From Tillandsia leiboldiana (lineage: Eukaryota > Streptophyta > Magnoliopsida > Poales > Bromeliaceae): 64,000 nt of DNA. Below the pieces are notes generated by a model. That model searched no databases. It had not been told where the DNA came from and saw only the letters and a list, made by a program, of their open reading frames with translations. A program made the position numbers and the translations under genes. Positions 1-10,330 of the stretch are shown here, piece after piece (the stretch's first letter is position 1; each line of letters opens with the position of its first letter). Location of the stretch: the NCBI GenBank assembly GCA_029204045.2, contig JAQNDB010000499.1, positions 1-64,000 of the forward strand, in the 5' to 3' direction.

Positions 1-9
1 TGCCGCTAG

Positions 10-86
10 TGTCACGCCCCGGGGTCGAAACTGCGACCCGGGCTCACTAACAGATCCGCCATCTGTACGGAAACTGCCGTACAGAC
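10..86 (-). promoter_or_regulatory. Conserved U5-end hairpin module of the solo LTR
   Basis: Two potential hairpins lie at the U5 end of this minus-oriented LTR. Stem 1 pairs 62-70 with 77-85 (9 bp, 6-nt loop). Stem 2 pairs 18-27 with 34-42, with one bulged base. Between them is AGATCCGCC, which reads GGCGGATCT on the element strand. The equivalent stems in B and C have different sequences but still pair. The function is unknown; proximity to the primer-binding site suggests a role in the genomic RNA leader (inference). Confidence 0.55.
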
Positions 87-3001
87 GAAGCGTCTAACCT
101 GCAGAAAGAAACAACTACAGTATACAGATATCAGAGCTGAAAGTAGACTACTAAAAACTGAAGTCCAAACACTGTACAACTGAAAATAATACCATATCCA
201 TCTCCCAAATACGATCGTATACAAAATCCTCTGATACAGAACTCAAAAGGGAGATATCTCCAATAAGTACATCAGTGTACAAGCCCTCGATACAAGAAAA
301 TATCCTCACTACATCAGTCTCTCAAACTGTAAAATAAAGTACAACTCAATACCTCACAACAAAGGTCTCTCAACAGAGGAAAAAGAAGTAAACTAATCTA
401 CTGAAGCTCTCCTCTGAAGGGGTACCGCTACACTCCAACGACGGGTAGGGAACTAGCTCATGACTCCCTCGCCTCGGTCAGAAGGATCAGCAACTGGAGC
501 AACAGGAACAGGAGAAGAAGTCCCTGGGGAAAAAGACACCACGACGGGTGTGAGAACTACTTCCCACAGTAGTTCTCAGTGGGTGCCGTCAACAAGCCCA
601 ACGGTCTGCCCACTAAGTCTACTAGAGGTAAAAGATAACAGTGCAATGAAATCTGAACAAGAAAAGCTGGAGCTACTCTACAGCTACGATACCTCTATCT
701 AGATACTCAAAAAGTGGAACAGATGAAAGTAAATGAGACCACTCGCACCAAAGGTGCTCAATCGACCCAAACGAACTGACTACCTCAAAGGTCCAGTCAA
801 GCCTGCGCCCGTCGACTCGGAACGCTCCTGCCCACTACCACACATCCACAAGAGGACGGGATTTATGTGGGGCGTCCTGTCCTACTAACTCATCCCTCGT
901 GCAAAACTGCCTCAACAGGCCCATCGTTGCCTCAACTGCGGAAAACTGCCTCAACAGGCCAACCATCGTATCCACAGCGGCATCTCAGGACGCGACTCCA
1001 ACTGAGTAGAACGGCGCGGCATAGAGTATCGAACATTGGCATATGCAGGCTAGTCAAAATCCACGCTCACTCTCAGAACGGTAGGACTCAAGATCCCCAA
1101 ATATCTCGCACAACAGTCGGAGCACTCTCGACGACTCAGCTGCTCGGCTAACTCGAAACACGAGACACTAGCCTCTCCAACGGCTCGCAGCACAAGGCTC
1201 ACTGGCTGGAGATACTCCACAGCCAGGAATGACCCACAACTCAGGGTAACAAAACAGGTCGGACAACACTCAACGACCTGGGAACACCGTCAACCCCAAC
1301 GGTTCACAACAAGACGGACCGGAAGATACTCGTCGGCCCGGGACTGCCGTCTGCGCAACGGCTCCCTCCACGACGGCACAACAGGGAAACAAGACTTCCC
1401 GGGACTACCGTTTACCCAAACGGCTCCCGACACAGATAAGCAACCCAGCTACAACTACCAGACTCCACTCTGCTCCCAAGCAAGAGTGCAAAAGCATCCC
1501 ACACTAAAAGCAAGTCCCGACCTCTCGGCCCACTACCCGGGCGAGGATAACACTATGTCCAGGAATGAAAGAACAGTGTGGATGTCTAAGCATAAAATAA
1601 CCCTAGCTCAAGTGAGGGTTTTCTACTGGTCTGGTTACACATGCAACATATGACGGGGGTGCTAGGTCAAGTTCCAAGATAACTACATTAATAGAATTAA
1701 TGTACAGTCCATAAAACTTGGAGATAAGGCCACCCACCTCGATTTGCCACCAATTGCTCGTAGACACTTGCAATTGGCCTCCACGGAGTCCGCACGCAAA
1801 ACAGGGCACGGTGCCGGAGTCCGCACGCAAAACGATGCACGGTGCCGGAATCCGCAGGCCAAACGAAGTCCGCACGCAACACGGTGCACGGTGCTGGAAT
1901 TCGACCGCGTCGCCGCCGTAACGCCCCCATCGGAAGCCTCGCGCGTTCCACGAGGCCCGCGACGCGAAACGCCCTCTCCCACAACCTCCTCCCTCACTCT
2001 CCCCGTCGCTCGGTTGGAGAAGAAAACGAAGAAGGAAAAGAGGTCGCTTGCGGGGAGGAAGAAGGAGAAGAAGAAGAGAAAGGGAGAGAGAGGGGTCCAC
2101 GGTGCACCGGTCCACGGTGCACCGGCCGGTCCACCGCACCCGCCCGGGTGCACCAGGTCCAGGCAAAGCGGCGCGCGGCCACGTGGCCGTATCCCCGCAC
2201 GCCACGCGGGCGCGCAGCTCACGCGCCACACGGGCGCGTGACACCCTGCCGCCCACAGGCGCGGGACACGCGCCCGTGACACGGGCGCGCGCCCCTGCGC
2301 CCGCGCGGGCGCCAACGGGGGTCCGCCACGTGGCGGCCCCCCACGTGGCCCGCGCAGGAGGCGCGCCTCCCCGCGCCCCCCCCTGACGCGCTGCTGCGCG
2401 TCCTGTCACGCGGCCGCCTCGAATGGCGCGCCGCCGCTTCCTCGGGACCCGTGCCGTGCACACCTCGATTAACGTGCCGTTTTGCCTCGAAAAACGCGCA
2501 CTTTATCCGGGCTCCAAATCCAACAAATGAATAGTCCATTCTTAGAGATTTCGCGCGCTGAATCCGAAAACGATGTCCATTTCTCCAAATTCTCATCCGA
2601 AAATTTGCCGAATGCCCACTCGATCCGATTTTCGCGCCGGGTCCATTTTTAAAGTCTGATTTTCCAACTTCCAACTCTGAAAATTCCCGAAGGCGACCGG
2701 AGAGGTAAACTTTTATCCGGACTTCACCCGGAGTCTAATTTTGACATCTGAATCGCGCGAAATCACTTCTAAACACCCGACGGGTCCTCCAACTTCCCAC
2801 GGGGTCTCAATTTAAGCCCGAAGTCCACCACTTGTGTCCAAATTGCGCGCAACCCACGCAGGCCTCCAGTGATGCAAGCAAATCCCAAATTGCATCACAA
2901 ATCCATTTCTGGGCCCCCAACACGCGCACCAACACCCCCAACGGCGACCGGAACCTGCCCAACAACCAGCAACCCTACGCGGGGGATTCCGGGACCTCAC
3001 A
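10..3001 (-). mobile_element. Solo LTR (2992 bp) with TSD GCTAG
   Basis: It starts TGTCACGCCCC at 10, ends CCTCACA at 3001, and is flanked by the direct repeat GCTAG (5-9 and 3002-3006). Removing it together with one GCTAG restores alignment to the 3' LTR of element A at 18991-19000. Its first ~80 bp, the TTTCGCGCGCTGAATCC block near 2550 and its end resemble the LTRs of elements B and C, which places it in the same lineage and in minus orientation. There is no internal region, primer-binding site or second LTR, so it is the product of LTR-LTR recombination. A weak AACAGGCC tandem (905-970) echoes the array in B. Confidence 0.93.
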
Positions 3002-3009
3002 GCTAGGGC

Positions 3010-3590
3010 ATCGCGCGGAGGAGGGTCACGAACGGCACCCATGCGGACCCGCAACCGCGCGGGCACCGCATGGGCGCCGCGCGGTTGCCGCGCGGACCCG
3101 CAACCATGCGGGCGGCACCCGCGCGGGCCCGCAACCATGCGGGCACCGCGCGGCTGCCGCGCGGTTGCCGCGCGGACCCGCAACCGTGCGGGCGCCGTGC
3201 GGCTGCCGCGCGGGCGGCACCCGCGCGGGCCCGCAACCATGCGGGCACCGCGCGGGCGCCGCGCGGTTGCCGCGCGGGCCCGCAACCATGCGGGCACTGC
3301 GCGGGCGCCGCGCGGTTGCCGCGCGGACCCGCAACCATGCGGGTGCCGCGCGGCTGCCGCGCGGGCGCCGCGCGGCTGCCGCGCGGGCGCCGCACGGCTG
3401 CCGCGCGGGCGGCACCCGCGCGGACCCGCAACCGAGCGGGCGCCGTGCGGGGCCGCACCCGCGCGGGCACCGTGCGGCCGCCGCACGAGCAACGCCCGCG
3501 CGAGGCACCGCGCCGCGTGGGCGTCGCCCGTGGAGACACGCCGCGCGGTTCCGAACCGCGCGGGGCTCCGGCGGACGACGACGGCGGCAC
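3010..3590. repeat. GC-rich tandem array in the 5' LTR of A
   Basis: A degenerate tandem array built from variants of CCGCGCGGacCCGCAACC and ATGCGGGCaCCGCGCGG. The word CCGCGCGG is itself palindromic. All six frames are largely open because stop codons need A/T, so the overlapping ORFs of up to about 280 codons are composition artefacts. The 3' LTR copy (19008-19548) carries fewer units, which shows expansion or contraction since insertion. Confidence 0.85.
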
Positions 3591-4740
3591 GGGAATTCCG
3601 TTTCGTCAACACGGACGGTGTTGGACTTTTCCGTCAAAAAGAGTAAATTGGGTCTTGTGTTTTCAGATGTTAGTACACGCTTTTGACTATAGTTATCCTT
3701 GCGGACTTTCTTTAGGTCCAGACGCGCAGCGGGGGTGCACGAAGGATTCGGGTGTTCCGATCTCTCTTCAAATAGGTGGGTACGGTTGCGATAAGTGCAA
3801 CAAGTGCAGTAAGTGCATCTATCGTCATTAAAATGCTCTTAAATTATCTAACAAAGTAGATGGACAGTTTAACCTTTCGCATAATTGTGTTTTTATCTAA
3901 CAATTGAAGCGGCTACGGTCGCAATGCTCATGACACGCCGATCTCGGCAAATCCGTTTTCGGATGCTGCACGTACACAGGCGGATTGGCCTCCGCATGGG
4001 TGTACTTTTCCGGAAGAGTGGTCTCTTATGACCCGTGTTCCTCACAAAGGGGTGGGAGCCGTGAGGACCCCTTCGCGCCCGCTGGGAATAGCACACCAGC
4101 ACCGTGAAGGGGTTAAATGCATCAAAGAGGTGTTTGCGCACGAGGGGAGACTTTAGTCTCTCCGACAAATAATCTGGGGTTGGTGCCCAATTTAATTGAT
4201 AAATCTGGGGTTGGGGCCCAGCTTAATATGTGCAGGGTTTTAGCGAAATGGTTCCGGTGTATTCGGTTTGCTTCTTATTCCTTATTGATATTAGACATCT
4301 ACTTTGTTTGTCACTGACATTACCCACTCCGTGACAGGTGTTACGAGGTGCGTTAGCCGGGAGGGCGGTGAGACTGCGTCGCGAGGGCCGTAGTCAGAAC
4401 ACTTGGTTTTTATTATCTCATTTCTCTTACGCTTAATTTAGTTAATTTGCTTGTGGGTCGTGATATTCGTGGACATGTATTACTTAGCGCTGTGGATGAG
4501 GTGTACTTTTATATTTCGGTTCTTTTGGTGATGTTTTCTTATGCGGCACGTTTTCATGATAAACCAAATGACTTCGAAAAGGTTTTCTCAAAACGAAGTG
4601 CCGCGTGGGCACGGGTTTTGCAACCGCTGGCTTTTTCCTTTCTAAACACTGATGCCGCTTTAATATTCCGCTTGTTGATGTATGTCTATTGTATGGTTGA
4701 TGGTTGGTGTTGATGTATGTTGTTGTAAATGAGACGCCGT

Positions 4741-4901
4741 GCATATACAAAGGAGACTCTGTCCGTGGGCAGGGAGAATTTGTGTATGTGGCGGTCTGGC
4801 ACGCACCGGGGATGAGGTTTAAATTACCTTGTTAAGAAGAAAAAAAAAGATACACGCGAATTTCCGCTTTGATAGACTCAAAAACCCCCGGGGGCGTGAC
4901 A
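4741..4901 (+). promoter_or_regulatory. U5-end hairpin and GGCGG motif, 5' LTR of A
   Basis: CATATACAAA (4742-4751) can pair with TTTGTGTATG (4779-4788), giving 10 bp with one G-U. The motif GGCGGTCTG follows directly. The LTR then closes with the palindrome CCCCCGGGGG and GCGTGACA. The same arrangement occurs in the solo LTR at 58703-58754 with a different stem sequence. The identical 3' LTR copy lies about 15.96 kb downstream. Confidence 0.5.
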
Positions 4902-4908
4902 GATTAAA

Positions 4909-4919
4909 TGGTATCAGAG
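4909..4919 (+). promoter_or_regulatory. Primer-binding site of element A
   Basis: TGGTATCAGAG matches the complement of the 3' end of initiator methionine tRNA, the usual minus-strand primer of plant Ty3/gypsy elements. It sits 7 nt after the LTR end at 4901, which fixes the LTR/internal boundary and the forward orientation of the element. Confidence 0.92.
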
Positions 4920-5123
4920 AAAAACAACCATAACCATAGTAGACGTGATCCACATCCACAGTGTAGGGTACCACAAGCAAATTAGACATGAGATAACCAA
5001 GGTATAGGTGCGTAGTACGTGAGAGTACGGGGAAAAGGGGAACGTAATGTAGGTCTAATCGTAAGACAGGGTGTTAGGGTTATAACCTTAGGGTTAACGA
5101 GGTTTCTTTGTCTATAGCGGACG

Positions 5124-6629
5124 ATGGCCCGGACTAGATCGTCCACCGAGAATGCGGACGCGGACAGAGTGACCCCGACCACCGCAGAGAACCAGCTCCT
5201 CCGACAACAACTGCGGGAAATGGCCGGGCAATTAGCGACGCTGACGGAGCAGGTTCGTCACCTGACGCAGCGACAGGCAACCGCACCAGCCGAGCGCGAT
5301 CCGACCCCTCCGCCCGAAACCACCGCACCCACTACGGGACCGCAAGGGACGGGTGGTACGACGATGGAACAGCCCCCATCCCCAAGGGATGTACCTACTC
5401 CGACGACCACGGGGCCCATGATGGGAGTGACGGCAGGGGAGGCAGGAACGACCCCTACTCTCGGGGGGTCCGCCGCTGTAGGAGGGATCACGGAGCAACG
5501 AACGACGCGAGAAAGGGTCAGGACGAATTTGGCTAGGTTCAAGAAGCATGACCCTCCCACTTTTGAGGGAGAGACGACCGATCCATGGGTCGTCGAGAAA
5601 TGGGTGGATACCATGGAAAAACTCTTCGAGGACCTACTGATGGAGGAACACGAGCGGGTTCCACTAGCCGTCCACTTCCTCGAAGGGAATGCACGCATCT
5701 GGTGGAAGACGGTACGCCCGGATCCAACTACAAACGACCCGCTACCGACATGGATGGCCTTTAGAGAGGAACTTTTTGACGCTTTCTTCTCCGATAGCGT
5801 CAAGCGGCAATTGGAAGACGACCTGAAGAACATTAGACAAGGGAACCGCTCGGTCATGGAATATCAAAGGGAGTTTGTAAGATTGGTTAACTGCGTCCCG
5901 TTTGTTATACGAGATGAACCCCACAAGGCCCGTCTTTTTGTGGACGGGTTACGGAGCGACATCTTCGAGATGGTTCAGGCAGCGGACCTGCGCACGTTCA
6001 GGGAAGTGGTGGACAGGGCCACCATAGTGGAGCGGGGGTTCGCTATCACCCGAGCTCGACGTGAGGGATCAGAAAATAACCGGGAAAGGAAGCGGACACA
6101 GACTTACCCGGGAGGGGGTTCGTCTGGTGGGAGCCGACCCCCAAAGTACCCCAAGACGCAACAAGGAAGCAAGAGTGCGCCTATCGGAAAGCCACGACCA
6201 GCGAACAAGCCATGCGTTATTTGCGGAGCATCGCATCCAGTGACGGAATGCCCTAAGAGACAGGACCACTGTTACCGCTGCGGCAAAACAGGGCATTTCC
6301 GATTCAACTGTCCTCTGAACACTGGAGCGGCATCTTCCGCAGCTTCCACCCCAACGGCACAGCCACCAGGACGGGGTAGAGCATCAACGGGGCACAGCCG
6401 CACCCTCCGGCGCCAAGAGCAGAAGGTGAATCGCGACCACAACTATGGGGGAGGCTATCCATGGGCCAACATGGAGCGACACTGCAAGAGGAGGCGGTCG
6501 CAGGTATTACCTCCGTTTCTAATTTCCGAGCACGAACCCTGTTTGACACCGGGGCGACTCGCTCCTTTATTTCCCGCACTTTTGCACAAACACATCTGCT
6601 GGAAAGTAGTCCCCTTGATGTCTTACTGA
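5124..6629 (+). CDS. gag: Gag polyprotein of element A
   Basis: Structural capsid/nucleocapsid protein of a Ty3/gypsy retrotransposon. The first ATG, about 200 bp after the primer-binding site, is used as the start. An N-terminal coiled-coil-like stretch (residues 22-50) precedes a Pro/Thr/Gly-rich linker. The retrotransposon gag core covers about residues 145-270 (PPTFEGETTDPW, NARIWW, FREELFDAFF, HKARLFVDGL). Two zinc-knuckle-like motifs lie near residues 364-376 (C-X2-C-X3-H-X4-C) and 383-396 (C-X2-C-X4-H-X4-C). After about residue 415 the frame overlaps the start of pol, and the tail to the stop at 6629 resembles nothing. Tekay-type elements usually have one gag-pol frame, so either a one-base indel or a -1 frameshift separates them here. 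The ORF is otherwise intact. Confidence 0.9.
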   Translation: MARTRSSTENADADRVTPTTAENQLLRQQLREMAGQLATLTEQVRHLTQRQATAPAERDPTPPPETTAPTTGPQGTGGTTMEQPPSPRDVPTPTTTGPMMGVTAGEAGTTPTLGGSAAVGGITEQRTTRERVRTNLARFKKHDPPTFEGETTDPWVVEKWVDTMEKLFEDLLMEEHERVPLAVHFLEGNARIWWKTVRPDPTTNDPLPTWMAFREELFDAFFSDSVKRQLEDDLKNIRQGNRSVMEYQREFVRLVNCVPFVIRDEPHKARLFVDGLRSDIFEMVQAADLRTFREVVDRATIVERGFAITRARREGSENNRERKRTQTYPGGGSSGGSRPPKYPKTQQGSKSAPIGKPRPANKPCVICGASHPVTECPKRQDHCYRCGKTGHFRFNCPLNTGAASSAASTPTAQPPGRGRASTGHSRTLRRQEQKVNRDHNYGGGYPWANMERHCKRRRSQVLPPFLISEHEPCLTPGRLAPLFPALLHKHICWKVVPLMSY

Positions 6630-8877
6630 CCGTCCAGACCCCCGGGGGGCCAATCGCGGCAACTGGCCTAGTACCCTCGTGTTCAATAAGACTGGGAAGG
6701 TTGTCGTGCCCCTGGGATCTGGTGGTCATACCGCTAAAGGAATACGACGTGGTTTTGGGCATGGACTGGCTTACCGAGTATCAGGCGGTCATCGACTGCG
6801 AGAAGCGCCAGGTGCAACTACAGAAGCCGGGATTTCCAGAAAACGTGTACTTGCTATGTAAAAGCACTTCCTTTTTGGCTATCATCTCCGCGTCGCGAGC
6901 TAGGAAGTTGATGGAGGGCGGGTGCGTGGCCTATCTAGCCTCGGTAGATTTAGCCACCCGACCCGTTCCCTCGCCTTCCGAAATTCCCGTGGTAAGGGAA
7001 TTTCTGGACGTGTTTCCGGCAGAGCTCCCCGGAGCGCCGCCGGAACGAGAAGTCGACTTTCCTATTGAACTACTTCCCGGCACCAAACCCATCACCAAGG
7101 CACCGTACAGGATGGCCTTCGCGGAGTTGAAGGAACTCAAGGCACAGTTGGAGGACCTTTTGGATAAGGGCTTCATCAGACCTAGCGCGTCACCCTGGGG
7201 CGCGCCCGTCCTGTTTGTGAGGAAGAAGGACGGAAGTCTCCGGTTGTGCATCGACTACCGGGAGATAAATAAGGTCACCGTTAAGAACAAGTACCCCCTG
7301 CCAAGGATCGACGACCTCTTCGACCAACTACAGGGGGCGACGGTGTTTTCAAAGATTGACCTGCAGTCGGGCTATCATCAGGTCCAAGTCAAGGGGGAGG
7401 ACATCCCCAAAACGGCTTTTCGGACTCGCTACGGCCATTACGAATTTACAGTAATGCCGTTCGGGCTCACGAATGCCCCGGCGGTGTTCATGGACATGAT
7501 GAACAGGGTATTCAAACCCTTCCTGGATTTATTCGTGGTGGTCTTCATCGACGATATCCTCATCTATTCCCGTACAGATGAGGAACATGAAGAACATCTG
7601 CGCACAGTCCTCCAAACCCTACGGGAACAGAAACTCTACGCCAAACTCAAAAAGTGTGAGTTTTGGCTCCGAGAGGTTGGCTTCTTAGGGCACGTAATCT
7701 CAGCGGCTGGAGTCGCAGTCGATCCGAAGAAGATAGATTCGGTGACGGACTGGTCCCAACCGACGACGGTAACGGAGATTCGAAGCTTCCTGGGATTAGC
7801 CGGGTACTACCGGCGCTTCGTGGAGGGTTTCTCCAAGATAGCCACCCCCTTAAACCGCTTGACTAAAAAGGGGGAAAAGTTCATCTGGACGGACAAATGT
7901 CAGAGGAGCTTCGAGGAGCTCAAGGATAGATTGACGCGAGCCCCGATTCTCGCCCTGCCAGAACCAGGGGAGGATTATGAAGAGTACTGCGATGCGTCGC
8001 GAAACGGACTGGGTGGAGTACTCATGCAACGGGGGAAGGTTATAGCCTATGCGTCAAGGCAGCTCAAAGAATACGAGCGAAACTACCCCGTGCACGATTT
8101 GGAACTCGCAGCGGTTGTGTTCGTCCTCAAGCTTTGGAGACACTACCTGTATGGGGCACACACCAATGTGTACTCAGATCATAAAAGTCTTAAGTACCTT
8201 TTCACCCAAAAGGAGTTAAACTTGCGACAAAGACGGTGGCTCGAGCTACTGAAGGATTACGATTTAACGATCCACTACCACCCGGGAAAGGCAAACGTGG
8301 TGGCCGACGCCCTGAGCCGTAAGGGGCAGGCCGAGAAGGCAGGGGTAGGTGCCATCACCCAGCAAGATAGTCTGATTGCGGAATTTTTGCGATTAAGACT
8401 AGAAGTAGTACCAGCGGGTACAGTCGAACAACTTCTGACACTGGTGGTCAGACCTACCCTGCTTGACAGAATTCTCGAGGGGCAGTCGACTGATGACCAA
8501 CTCCAGCTGGTGCGAAGTAGAGTAACTGCCGACCAAGAGGGTGATTTCACAGTAAACTCCGACGGCACGATACGATTTCGGGGACGAATCTGCGTGCCGG
8601 ATCTACCGGAACTCAAAGAGGAAATCCTCCGGGAGGCGCATACGGCTCCATATACAGCGCATCCCGGGGGAACGAAGATGTATAAGGACGTCAAACAGAC
8701 CTTCTGGTGGCCCAAAATGAAGGGAGACGTGACTCGGTTTGTGGCACACTGCCTGGTGTGCCAACGAGTGAAGGCCGAGCACCAGCGTCCAGCAGGAAAA
8801 TTGCAACCCTTACCGGTGCCCGTGTGGAAGTGGGACATGATTACCATAGATTTTGTGACCGGGTTCCCGAGATCGTC
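6461..8877 (+). CDS. pol: Pol of element A, first part: PR-RT-RH-IN N-terminus (split by insertion)
   Basis: This frame is open from 6380, and the first ATG is at 6461. In order it carries an aspartic protease (DTGATRSF, catalytic Asp near residue 29), a reverse transcriptase with YREINK and FIDDILIYS (catalytic Asp pair near residues 364-365), an RNase H (YCDAS near residue 510; ADALSRKG near 615), and the integrase zinc-binding region with an H-H-C-C pattern (TAHPGGTKMYKDV to HCLVCQRVK). No stop interrupts these domains. The coding sequence is cut at 8877 by element B, which inserted within integrase with a TCGTC duplication. Translation past 8877 runs into B's LTR and is meaningless. The frame is -1 relative to gag. 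The copy probably cannot make functional integrase. Confidence 0.93.
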
Positions 8878-8957
8878 TGTCACGCCCCGGCGTCGAAACT
8901 GCGACCCGGGCTCGCCAACAGATCCGCCGCCCATACGGTGAACCCCGTATAGACGAA
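8878..8957 (-). promoter_or_regulatory. U5-end hairpin module of element B
   Basis: Stem 1 pairs ATACGG (8933-8938) with CCGTAT (8945-8950) around a 6-nt loop. Stem 2 pairs CCCGG(c)GTCG with CGACCCGGG just inside the LTR terminus, with a bulged C where the solo LTR has a bulged G. AGATCCGCC separates them and ACGAAGCG follows. The right LTR repeats this at 13780-13859. Confidence 0.55.
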
Positions 8958-9904
8958 GCGTCAAACTTGCAAAAGATAGATACTAAACTATCCAGATATC
9001 AGAGCTGAAAATAAACCACTAGAAATACAGTAAATTAGTACAAAGTCCTCACCAAAGTACAAGACACTCAACTCTGAAAGAAAAGTACAACTCTATACCT
9101 CACTACAAGGTCTCTCAACAAGAAACTCTCAAAATAAAAAGGGTACATCTACTCTCAGGACGACGACTGGTAGGGATCTAGCTCGCGACTCCCTCACATC
9201 GATCTGAAGAAGCAGCAACTGGAGCAGCAGGAACAGGAGTAGAAGTCCCTGTGGGAAAATACACCACGACGGGTGTGAGAACTACGTCCCAAGTAGTTCT
9301 CAGTGGGTGCCGCCAACAAGCCCAACGGTCTGCCCACTAAGTCTACTAGAGGCATAAAGTAACAAATGCATGGCTGTAAGGAAAAGCTGGTAAGAAGTAA
9401 CTCTACAGCTACTATGCCTCTATCTAGATGCTCAAAGAGTGGAACAGATGATAACATGGTGCAACAACTAACTCTCATCTCTGATCACCCAATCTAAACT
9501 GACTGCCTCCTCGGGTCCAGTCAAACCTGCGCCAACCTACTGCCGTTACGTCCCGGAGGAGCGGACTTACGTAGGACGTCCATGACTGCCAACACCAGCA
9601 CAGTCAGAGGGACAAATGCAACGACAAGTCGCGATAGAAAAGCTCAGTCTCACACCGGCACAACAACCCGGTCTCGCCTACTCCGGAGTGGCACTCGAGG
9701 GGAGCGACCCACACGAGTAAAGTATCTCAGTAACAAGTATCTCTGTCAAGTGTCTCAAATGTGGCTCATGCAGGCTATGATCCAAAATCCTCGATCAACA
9801 AGATCGGCTAACCAACAAAACACTGTCTCACTCAGACGGCTAGAGAACTACACTGCCGAGACTCACTGTCACTCAGACGGCTCCCAAGGAACCCAGATCT
9901 ACAA

Positions 9905-10330
9905 CCACTGCCCCAACAGGCCAAACAGGCCGAACATCGCATCCACTGCGAACAACTGCCTCAACAGGCCAAACAGGCCAAACGTCGCATCCACTGCGAA
10001 CAACTGCCTCAACAGGCCACACAGGCCAAACGTCGCATCCACTGCGAACAACTGCCTCAACAGGCCCAAACATCGCATCCACTGCGAGAAACTGTCTCAA
10101 CAGGCCAAACAGGCCAAACGTCGCATCCACTGCGAACAACTGCCTCAACAGGCCAAACATCGCATCCACAGCGAGAAACTGTCTCAACAGGCCAAACAGG
10201 CCAAACGTCGCATCCACTGCGAACAACTGCCTCAACAGGCCAAACATCGCATCCACAGCGAGAAACTGTCTCAACAGGCCAAACAGGCCAAACGTCGCAT
10301 CCACTGCGAACAACTGCCTCAACAGGCCAA
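9905..10330. repeat. Tandem array in the left LTR of B
   Basis: About nine or ten head-to-tail units of roughly 36-54 bp, each built from AACAGGCCaAACAGGCC, CATCGCATCCACTGCGA and AACTGCCTC. There is no unique spacer between units. The 269-codon ORF (9582-10391) and its antisense partner are by-products of the periodicity. An almost identical array lies in the right LTR at 14807-15232. Confidence 0.88.

Larger units (their letters stand above)
1..4901 (+). repeat. 5' LTR of Ty3/gypsy element A (left end off window, interrupted)
   Basis: Positions 1-9 and 3002-4901 align with 18991-20860 of the 3' LTR of the same element. By that alignment about 711 bp of this LTR lie to the left of the window. 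The LTR ends GGGGCGTGACA at 4901 and is followed by a 7-nt gap and a tRNA-Met primer-binding site. A solo LTR of another family interrupts it at 10-3001. Right of its GC-rich array it differs from the 3' LTR by about ten substitutions and one A-run indel over about 1.3 kb (counted by eye), the highest divergence among the LTR pairs here. The long ORFs inside are GC-driven and not genes. Confidence 0.9.

Noticed and set aside
2812..3831. Overlapping ORFs of 190-285 codons in several frames (also at 1603-2674 and 18876-19790)
   Set aside because: All frames are open because of extreme GC; they are repetitive, mirrored on both strands and lie inside LTRs.
9905..10330. Possible CRISPR-like array
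   Set aside because: Repeats are adjacent and variable with no unique spacers, the context is a plant LTR, and no cas-like gene is present.
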